From Catonia carolina (lineage: Eukaryota > Arthropoda > Insecta > Hemiptera > Achilidae), in contig JAQMRL010000001.1 in assembly GCA_035578175.1 (NCBI GenBank), positions 188,968,783 through 189,032,782 of the forward strand: a stretch of 64,000 nucleotides of DNA, given 5' to 3'. Below the pieces are notes generated by a model, which did not search any database, was not told the DNA's origin, and worked only from the letters and a program-made list of their open reading frames with translations. This document shows positions 57,237-64,000 of the stretch, in pieces. Every line of letters begins with the position of its first letter. Position 1 is the stretch's first letter. A program made the translations under genes and the position numbers.

Positions 57237-57238
57237 TA

Positions 57239-58111
57239 CTAAACAGGTAAGTGTACAAGAAAAGCATAATTAAGATTATGTTGTAAGTGATTTCTGAAGT
57301 CTTGAGTTGAACAATCAACATAACGTACTTTGCTTCTTAAGTGTTGCAATGTCTGAAATGTGATTGGACAACCTGACAAAAATAAATAATCAAGTTCACG
57401 ACAATATTCACCGACCATTGTAGCTCCATAGCTAGTAACTTGATAACAACCATTAACATTAAGTACTTTTAACTTTTTGTTACAATGTGCTATAACTTCC
57501 ATTGTTGCATCTGACACACAATGGACACCAGACAGGCTTAATTCACGCAGATTTTGTGATCTCTGAAGAAGTATACTGATTGCTTGAACATCTCCAACAT
57601 TACAACTATCTAACTGAAGAATTTCTAATTTTGAGTGATGTAATGCAATTGCTTCTATGCACCCAGTAGTTAACCAGAAACAATTTCCTAATTTCAGACA
57701 AGTCAAATCTTTCAAATGAATAATTATTGGTTGTAAAGCAGGACTTGTTAGATTACTACAAAAACTGAGATCAACATGAGTAATGGATCTGTTATTTAAA
57801 ACTATCTGTTTTAACATATCATTTGTTAACCAGGTACAATTTCTAGTAACTAGATATCGCAATTGTTTACAATTTTTTATCAAAACTGAAAAAGCAGCAG
57901 CACTGAATGTTTTGTGATACCTACTCAAGTCACAAACTTTCATCCGAGATAAGTAGCAATCAACCAATTTTCTACATTCTGTAGATAATACACGGAGTGT
58001 GAAAAGCTCTTTTAAAGTTAAAGTGGAAAGTACATAAGGAAACAAAACATCATCCCACAAAAGAGACAAAAGAGTTAAATCCGACTTCTCCAAGACTTCC
58101 ACATCCATCAT
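57239..58111 (-). CDS. Fbxl15: F-box/LRR-repeat protein, FBXL15-like
   Basis: An intact 290-residue reading frame, close to the ~300 residues of vertebrate FBXL15. Residues ~16-57 form a divergent F-box (LLWDDVLFPYVLSTLTLKEL). From about residue 70 to 255 there are leucine-rich repeats of the cysteine-containing type, visible as VDLSFCSNLTS, LKLGNCFWLT, LQLDSCNV, LSLSGVHCVS, LNVNGCYQVT and LFLSGCPIT. The WxDVLxPxVL box start and the hydrophobic C-terminus ending FLVHLPV parallel FBXL15. In vertebrates FBXL15 is the substrate receptor of an SCF ubiquitin ligase that acts on Smurf1 in BMP signalling; that role here is inferred. The start could be either of two adjacent Met codons. The gene has no intron. 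It lies ~15 kb after Pfk in the opposite orientation. Confidence 0.88.
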   Translation of the reverse strand: MMDVEVLEKSDLTLLSLLWDDVLFPYVLSTLTLKELFTLRVLSTECRKLVDCYLSRMKVCDLSRYHKTFSAAAFSVLIKNCKQLRYLVTRNCTWLTNDMLKQIVLNNRSITHVDLSFCSNLTSPALQPIIIHLKDLTCLKLGNCFWLTTGCIEAIALHHSKLEILQLDSCNVGDVQAISILLQRSQNLRELSLSGVHCVSDATMEVIAHCNKKLKVLNVNGCYQVTSYGATMVGEYCRELDYLFLSGCPITFQTLQHLRSKVRYVDCSTQDFRNHLQHNLNYAFLVHLPV

Positions 58112-58780
58112 GAAAACTCAAAGAACACTAGAACAAATCAACTAACTACGTTAAAATTAATATACCCATGTAAAGCGCACTCAAGTCTTCCAGTACGAAA
58201 GTTTTAAATCGTATTAACTGAAACACAGACCTAATGATTTACCGATTTTTCTAACACTCATAATCACTTTACTTGGTACTGTAAGAATTCATTAAACACT
58301 AACAAAGCAGAGACGTTACGATTTAAAATTTATCGTAGAGCTAGTGGTTCATTTAATTCTTAGTGACAAACACATGCAACGTACACATAATCCTAAACAA
58401 TAACAAACACTGTGGCTCACTTTGACGTCGCTGGCAACTGAAACCTCGTCCTCCAAAATCATGTGTTAAGTGCCATTTGCAAGTTAATCACGTGTTTAAC
58501 AGCTGTTGAAGTAGGTGGTGGCATGACTGTTTGTACAAATAATCCTCCAAAGAAATGTTGTTTCTTTTTACAAATGGTTGTCAAGATAATAGTAATATAT
58601 TAAATTTATATCGCAATTCAATCAATATGATTGATGGAAGCAATAAAATTTGGGTTTAAAATTCAGGACATGTCTGCCCGTGATTATGAAATAATACTAC
58701 ATGTTGGCTCTCTTTACAGAAAAATAGCGGAAAGTTTTAAATCCACAAGTTCCCACTGTTCCACCCCCGACTGTTACGCA
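58112..58780 (-). other. 5' flank of Fbxl15
   Basis: Presumed 5' UTR and promoter on the - strand. I see no clear TATA box or initiator. A small + strand frame starting at 58631 runs into a SINE remnant and is not credible as a gene. Confidence 0.35.
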
Positions 58781-58799
58781 CATATGTTCAAATATAAGT

Positions 58800-58900
58800 C
58801 GGCGAAGAAAAATGACGAAATATTTTTTTTTGATATAAAAATTACAGATCCGGAAAGGGGATTCAAACCCGGGACTCCAGGTCCAAAAGTTATGTGTGAT
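58800..58900 (-). mobile_element. tRNA-headed SINE, family B, remnant
   Basis: The - strand shows CTGGAGTCCCGGGTTTGAAT (B-box) followed by a CCGGATCTGTAATTTTTATA tail, resembling the SINE at 33540-33665. Confidence 0.5.
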
Positions 58901-59399
58901 AACAGTTCCAAAATGCAGTAATAATTGTCTATCAATTATATCTTATCTATTATTTATTATCAATTAAATATTGTGTTCTTTATTTCTCACAATTCTCTAT
59001 AGCCTAGAGTGATATGGTATCTTAGGTTGTGAGAAAATTCAATACGCAGATTTCAAGTGATCTTAGGAGCCTGTCTTAAGAGTGTCATGACTCTCAAAAC
59101 TTTAAAATCAAAAAGTGATCTTTGGAAGGATCATTTTAGCCTATATATTATGTCTCTACTGCCCCTTTGGTGGCAACTTGTTTCCTCCATTGTTCTGTCC
59201 ATCTGCCACCAGTGTTTTCCATACTCTTACACCCATAAAGTATAGGCTACAATAGATGCTTAATGTATTTCACACTAAGCCCTCGTCTTGGAGATTTCCT
59301 TTAAATACTTATCTCTCATCTTTCAATATTCCCTGACAAAACAAGGTTGATTAGATGGCAAGCACTTAGCACTATTTATTATTACTATTATTATAATTT

Positions 59400-59855
59400 T
59401 TACAGCAGTACAATTTTAAGATTTTACAAATCAATTGTCAGACCCTTGCTTGAGTACTCCTCCACCATCAGTAACCACAACAAGGAAGTCACAAGCAATA
59501 AATTGGAAGCTATCCAAAATTGTATCATCAAATAAGTCATCATGAGCTTTATGCCAGTAGTGCATCTTACAAAGCTGATTATAAGACCCTAGGATTGTCT
59601 ACACTGAAGATGCAAAGAGCTATTTATGATGCACTTTATGTATACAAGATTATGAGTGCATGTACTGACACTGATATTTCAAAGATAAGGCTAGTGGTTT
59701 GGCATGTGAATAGTGTTATTGATTTGATACCCAGTAAACTTAATAAAAAAGAAATACCATTGTTTGACACACTATATAACTTAAAACACTTACTTAGTTT
59801 CTTAGAAATCTTATGTCAGATTTACTTAAGTAAACTTAAAATTTACTTTAGTTAA
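59400..59855 (+). pseudogene. LINE reverse transcriptase C-terminal fragment (Jockey/CR1 group)
   Basis: Two overlapping frames read LRFYKSIVRPLLEYSSTI, TSNKLEAIQN, ASYKADYKTLGLSTLKMQRA and DALYVYKIMSACTDTDIS, then IDLIPSKLNKKEIPLFDTLY. This is the post-RT region of a LINE distinct from L1A, 5'-truncated and frameshifted. Confidence 0.65.
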
Positions 59856-59943
59856 TTATGCTTATTGAAATAGCAGTTACCTACTCATTAACACAACTAA
59901 AGCCAAATAACTCAGTCTTACCCACTCCCTACTTATACAAACA

Positions 59944-60073
59944 ACAGGGTAAGTAGCGGTAAGAATTGGTAATTCAAGGTAAGTAGAGGTCAGTTGTGGT
60001 AAATGACACTAAGTAGTGGTATGTATAGGTAAGTATGGGTAAGTATTAGTAAGTAGTAGTAAGTATAGTTAAG
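59944..60073 (+). repeat. degenerate 10-base minisatellite, left part
   Basis: Diverged tandem units near GGTAAGTAGT (for example GGTAAGTAGC, GGTAAGTATG, AGTAAGTAGT). About six GTAAGT hexamers occur by my count. The array continues at 60474. Confidence 0.75.
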
Positions 60074-60130
60074 TACTATTTTATATAATAAATTTTACTA
60101 CCTTTTTTAAGCTGCTTGTATTTTTTATTA

Positions 60131-60174
60131 ATCACTTACACATGTTTCGGTTTATCCACCATCATCAGAGTATA
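60131..60174 (-). ncRNA. hammerhead-ribozyme-like motif, left arm
   Basis: - strand: ATACT stem I, CTGATGA (60162-60168), stem II GGT...ACC around a 6-base loop, GAAA (60145-60148), 2-bp stem III with loop ATGT, GTA (60137-60139), then AGTG pairing with stem I. One unpaired T sits between CTGATGA and stem II. Confidence 0.45.
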
Positions 60175-60302
60175 TTATACCGTTTGAAACTAAAACTTTT
60201 TAAAATTTATAAAAGATGTTACATCTTCAGTCATTTGTATAAATTGAGTTTTATATGACATCTTATATGAATTTAAAAAATTTTTAGTTTCAAATGGTAC
60301 AA

Positions 60303-60346
60303 TATACTCTGATGATGGTGGATCCACCGAAACACATGTAAGTGAT
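60303..60346 (+). ncRNA. hammerhead-ribozyme-like motif, right arm
   Basis: + strand: TACT stem I, CTGATGA (60309-60315), one extra T, stem II GGTG-GATC-CACC, GAAA (60329-60332), a 2-bp stem III with loop ACAT, then GTA (60338-60340) and AGTG, which pairs back to CACT-like stem I with one wobble. All core bases of a type I hammerhead are present; the predicted cut follows GTA. Confidence 0.5.
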
Positions 60347-60473
60347 TAATAAAATATAAAGGCAGCTTAAAAAAAGGTTAGTGAAATTTATTATATAAAA
60401 TAGTATTGACTTCAAGCTGCAGGATAAGGAGTTATTTTTGAATATAGTTGGTTAGTGCTATAGAGTGGGAACT

Positions 60474-60760
60474 AGTGGTAAGTTAAGGTAAATAGTGGGT
60501 AAGTATAGGTAAGCAGTGGTAAATATTGGTAAGTATAGTTAAGTAGCACTATAAAGTGGTAAGTAGGGGTAAGTTAAGGTAAGAAGCTGTACGTATAAGT
60601 AAGCAGCGCTAAGTAGTGGTAAGTAGTTCTAAGTAACGGTAAGTATTAGTATGTAGAGGTAAGTTAAGGTCAATAGCGCTAAGTAGTAAGTAGCGTTATG
60701 TATAGGTAAGTAGTGGTAAGTCAAGTTAAGTATCGATAAGTAGCTTAGCAGTACCTTCTC
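60474..60760 (+). repeat. degenerate 10-base minisatellite, right part
   Basis: Continuation of the 59944-60073 array: about 28 diverged decamers such as GGTAAGTAGT, GGTAAGTTAA and GGTAAGCAGT, with about eleven GTAAGT hexamers. Confidence 0.78.
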
Positions 60761-61400
60761 CTTCTTAGCAGTTCCTGTAGAAAAATGTCTGTAACAATAA
60801 CAAACACTGCTAGAAATTTTTATCTGAAATATTTTTATGGCCACTTAAAACAGATAAGGGATGCATACCGATGAAAACGATAAGTTCACAAGGAAAGCAA
60901 CACTTACAGAGGATGACATTTGGACATTCTTTTTTTGGATTCATTCACTTAACTGTCTTCCAATTATTACTTGTGGACCTTTTTACTGAACATAATTAAG
61001 GTAGGTACATAGACCACAACATAATTAGGAAATTGAGTCTTGGATGGCTGAAAAATATTTTTCTAATGCAATAATTATTTTAAGGTGTATCTAAATGTTA
61101 CCAAGGACTTAGTGTTTATGGTTGTTCAGTATTGGACCAATTGCTAGTTTTATAGCCGCTTTGTCATTGTTCTGTGCATGAGTTGGTACCTTCAATATTA
61201 GATTATGGAGTAACTTTAGATATGTTATACAAGTGAATTTAAACTAAAGTCAGTCTATTGAACTCACCCAGTGATGTATTTCACAGCAATTTGGTATTAT
61301 AAAAATAAAACATTTTAAATTTAAGTTTTTATTGTATAATTATAACAATTTTATAAGATATTTATTAAAGTTTTATTTACACAAAGTTCAAATTTAATTA
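60761..61400. other. intergenic, nothing recognised
   Basis: No supported feature between the minisatellite and the SINE beyond the esterase 3' end. Confidence 0.4.
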
Positions 61401-61413
61401 ATAACAGATTTTT

Positions 61414-61609
61414 TTGATTTTTTTATTTATTTATTTAACGTCGCATCAACTACAAGGTCATTAGCGACGACGTTGGGGTGTAACTGTGTGTAATGAGGAT
61501 GAAATGATTTTTTGTAACGTATGAAAATATGCCATGCCTGAGTGGGATTCGAACCCAGGACCGCATGATGAGAGGCGAGCACGTTACCAACTGCGCCAAT
61601 GCGGCCGGC
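61414..61609 (-). mobile_element. tRNA-headed SINE, family C, full copy with target-site duplication
   Basis: The - strand head GCCGGCCGCATTGGCGCAG has B-box GGTTCGAATCC, then CAACGTCGTCGCTAATGACC and a tail GATGCGACGTTAAATAAATA. It is flanked by AACAGATTTTT at 61403-61413 and 61610-61620. It landed directly after the poly(A) signal of the esterase gene. Confidence 0.82.
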
Positions 61610-61617
61610 AACAGATT

Positions 61618-61623
61618 TTTATT
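61618..61623 (-). terminator. candidate poly(A) signal for the esterase
   Basis: AATAAA on the - strand, 18 bases downstream of the TAA. A SINE has inserted immediately beyond it. Confidence 0.45.
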
Positions 61624-61640
61624 TAATAAAAAAATTCATG

Positions 61641-61818
61641 TTAAAGCTCATCTTTTTCAGATATACCAACTCGATTTGTTCTCCAAACCAAATTTTCCCA
61701 GAACTTTACTCTTTCTGTTAACAGATTCTCCCTCATTTCAAACTTTTCATCTTCAATGTGCAAGTAATTAATATCTTCTGAAGACATTTCCTTCCATTTC
61801 TTATCTGGTGTGGGATCT
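61641..61818 (-). CDS. carboxylesterase-family protein, terminal exon only, C-terminal KDEL
   Basis: On the - strand an acceptor TTTTCAG at 61819-61825 is followed by one base that completes a split codon, then 58 codons and TAA. The translation has DPTPDKKW, then INYLHI, then ENLLTERVKFWENL. This is the C-terminal signature of the carboxyl/cholinesterase family (GDPTP ... yLxI ... eRxxFWxxL), which includes juvenile hormone esterases and detoxifying esterases. The last four residues are KDEL, the classical ER-retention signal, so the enzyme is probably resident in the ER lumen. The catalytic triad and signal peptide lie in exons beyond 64000; I found no further exon in 61820-64000. A poly(A) hexamer follows 18 bases after the stop. 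Confidence 0.72.
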
Positions 61819-63222
61819 CTGAAAATATTAGATTACAAATTTTTACTTCAGAACTTTATTTAGGTAAATGATGGAATCTTCATTAAAAGCTGTCTTCTGC
61901 ACTTTACACATTAGAGTCAACAATAGTAGAGTCAACTGCTACTGTCAGTTAGACAGAGCCTTATACGAGTACAGTCAGCTCTTACAAAAGCAAATCCTGC
62001 TTTTGGAGTCCATGTCTCAACATGAGAATAATACTTGGCAGCTTGTGAGTTGTCCCTATGTAAAAGGTGGAAGACAAGTCCTTGGTGCCTTAAAATGAAG
62101 ACTATTTGAGTAAGGTGTGGTAGGTAACCCTGTTAGAAAGTTTCCTGGCCCTTCAAGAAACAACCGTTCACTTCAAAATCAAGTAAATAGTTATGAAACC
62201 AAAACAACACCCTCAAATAACAAATAGGAATTATGGATTAAAAAATAAACCCCCCCAAGAACAAAGCATTGAATATGGCAGTTAGAACCCAAATTGTGAG
62301 GATCAAGTTGCAGCCTGGTTAAAGAAGGTGTGACAAGATTTTGAAGTTTGAGATTTTATATAGTGGCCCTTCAAATTTGGTGAAGGAATGGAAGAATTGA
62401 CAAGATGGATTATTCACAGTTATATAAATAGTGGTCATGTTGACTAAACTGTATTGCTTAGGACTGGGTTCATTAGCAGCAGGGGAATAAAGAATAATTT
62501 GCTGGAATTCAAACCAATAATGGAAATTTTATGCAAGTAGTGAGGAAGTAGTAAAAGGAAAATTTAGGAATACAGTCTTATCTGCATATACCCCAACTGA
62601 GTAGAAAGGTGAGATGAAAAGAAATAATTTTATTAGCCCCTGGATTCCTTCAGTCTAATTCCTCCTCTGATTCCTAGCCTGTAGTAGGCATATGATTATG
62701 CAATTGAAGAGATTAGTGGATGAAGGTGCTATGTAATAAAAATATAGTTTAGTGAAAATTGGTACGAAAGTAATAAGTCCTATCCCTTCATGAAAATTTT
62801 GTCTTATGCAATTAAAAGTTCTTAAAACTTTACTTTTCATTGTCACTTTTTTATTAGATTTATCGAGCATCGACAACCATAGTCTTATAACACCTTACAA
62901 CACTTATTCTTACTTTACTGTACACTGTATCAATAAAAGAAAATGGATTAATGGTAATTTAATACGTAATACAAAGTACTCGTAAAGATCTTTATAAAAG
63001 ACATTTTGAAAGGAATACACAATGCATATTAATGATGATGGTAGTTACTCAATACTACATTTAACTGTCATTACTCTAAAAAGATATCGTGATTAGGTTG
63101 TAGTGAATTCTGGTAGAAGAACGTTTCAAATGATTTAACATCTAATCCTCTACAAACCTTCAAATTAAGCTGTACATAGTTCGTTCATCCCCTAGCATTT
63201 CCGTATTGCTGAAATCTTAAAA
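61819..63222 (-). other. esterase intron (part), nothing else recognised
   Basis: Lies upstream, on the - strand, of the terminal esterase exon. I looked for the preceding esterase exon and did not find it. The frame at 61868-62098 has no similarity I know. Confidence 0.4.
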
Positions 63223-63345
63223 AGTCGATTTTTTTACAGAATATTTCATGAAAAAAAAATAGAAAATCACTAATTACTGCTAAACTAAGCATTATACAAA
63301 TAATGTTTGAAAAAAAAGTTGTAGGATTTTAAATTCTTTACAACT
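63223..63345 (-). repeat. unclassified repeat U1, partial copy 3
   Basis: The complement of GAAAATCACTAATTACTGCT and neighbouring bases matches the GGTAATTAGCGATTTTCTG part and TATAACTTTTATTTCAAACA-like part of copies 32109-33025 and 46135-47025. Confidence 0.55.
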
Positions 63346-63449
63346 GTAGATACACAGCGTTCTATGTCATCTACGTAACTAAATACGCTCTTAACACCTT
63401 CAGTAATCACAAAAAATCTTTTGAAAGAATGTTACATAGTACCTTCATC

Positions 63450-63585
63450 CACTCAGCTCTTCAATTGTTTTAGGGGAATTGAACGCCAAAATTGGGAAGT
63501 ACAAGTGTTTAAAACAAGTTGCTGGTTGACATACATTACACTATCTGTCTAATGATAATGGAATACTGCTAGCTGTACTCATGTG
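63450..63585 (+). pseudogene. LINE endonuclease fragment
   Basis: Reads LGELNAKIGKYK and, after a stop, HTLHYLSNDNGILLAV, equivalent to the GDFNAKIG ... LHxxSNDNGxRL block of LINE APE endonucleases (catalytic Asp changed to Glu here). Short and broken. Confidence 0.6.
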
Positions 63586-64000
63586 ATTATGAGTACACAA
63601 TCCCTCATATTCATGGATCTAGATCTAATGCTGAGAGGGAGCAAGAAATTACCTGAAAGGAAAATCTGCTGGGAAGTCTGAATGGAATGTTTTTTTATAG
63701 ATATATAACTACAATTCAGAGCATATAAAAATATAGTCATGTGGGAGGATAGGACTATCCTTACTCTCCCGCTTATTATTTTCCTCCAGTCAAAACATGG
63801 CAAGTGATTATGCATATCCCATTATGTTAATATTATTTCTATTCGTTAATTATTTACAATTTCATAGAAATACTGTATTTATTTAGTTTATTTTTTCTTT
63901 TATACCACTATATTTCATACGATTAAACATTGATTCAGTCAGACGTAAAAATACAGTGATTCATTTATTCGTCCATTACAAGAAAATAAATAATCACATT
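63586..64000. other. window end, nothing recognised
   Basis: Probably still inside the esterase intron. No supported feature. Confidence 0.35.

Larger units (their letters stand above)
60074..60405. mobile_element. palindromic pair of Penelope-like terminal repeats
   Basis: The outer ends TACTATTTTATATAATAAAT and its complement are perfect inverted repeats. Both arms contain TTTCACTAACC-like, GGATCC-palindrome and TGAAACTAAAA blocks shared with 20640-20914 and 21590-21800. The centre is about 60240. It interrupts the GGTAAGTAGT array. Confidence 0.7.

Noticed and set aside
58631..58921. 96-residue frame next to Fbxl15
   Set aside because: Its C-terminal third is a SINE remnant and the rest has no similarity that I recognise.
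61535..61609. tRNA gene on the - strand
   Set aside because: Part of a full-length SINE with an 11-base target-site duplication.
1..64000. CRISPR arrays, bacterial operons, phage or integrated virus sequence
   Set aside because: No regularly spaced repeats, no ribosome-binding-site-driven gene strings, and no viral capsid, polymerase or envelope domains; all RT sequences are LINE or Penelope type.

Overview
The window is animal, almost certainly insect, nuclear DNA. It is AT-rich, with kilobase-scale introns, poor coding density and heavy transposon load (piggyBac-like, mariner and pogo-like elements, LINEs, Penelope-like elements, tRNA-headed SINEs). The host proteins are closest to insect and other animal families. 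I cannot fix the order of insect from sequence alone.

Three host genes can be supported. (1) The 3' two thirds of 6-phosphofructokinase (Pfk) lies on the + strand from 1611 to 41806. Eleven shared coding exons are followed by two alternative, homologous terminal exons (33803-33941 and 41668-41806). All phases close, giving 558 codons plus a split codon; roughly the first 220 residues lie upstream of the window. (2) An intact single-exon F-box/leucine-rich-repeat protein of the FBXL15 type lies on the - strand at 57239-58111. (3) The terminal exon of a carboxylesterase-family gene lies on the - strand at 61641-61818. It ends in KDEL, and its other exons lie beyond 64000.

Nearly everything else is mobile DNA. 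Pfk introns carry four TTAA-flanked piggyBac-like non-autonomous elements (70-1464, 15237-16189, 20919-21521, 29302-30032), a less certain fifth (18101-18960), Penelope-like terminal repeats with a GIY-YIG endonuclease fragment (20.6-22.3 kb) and a nearly full-length antisense LINE (23.7-28.5 kb) encoding coiled coil, SGNH esterase, endonuclease and reverse transcriptase. The region between the two Pfk terminal exons holds three pogo-like TA-flanked elements, an RTE-like LINE nested in one of them, and a mariner with a LINE fragment nested in it.

Downstream of Pfk (42-57 kb) lie an internally deleted mariner, a second copy of a ~0.9-kb unclassified family, a ~394-bp retroposon with target-site duplications, LINE 3' ends, a Tc1/mariner-type deletion derivative and remnants of an HTH/DDE transposon. 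Between Fbxl15 and the esterase, a degenerate 10-bp minisatellite of GTAAGT-rich units is split by a palindromic pair of Penelope-like terminal repeats. Each repeat contains a hammerhead-ribozyme-like core.

The observations most worth following are the paired Pfk terminal exons, the hammerhead-like motifs, the esterase plus endonuclease reading frame in the LINE, the KDEL-ended esterase, and the small non-autonomous families defined here by paired copies with target-site duplications.
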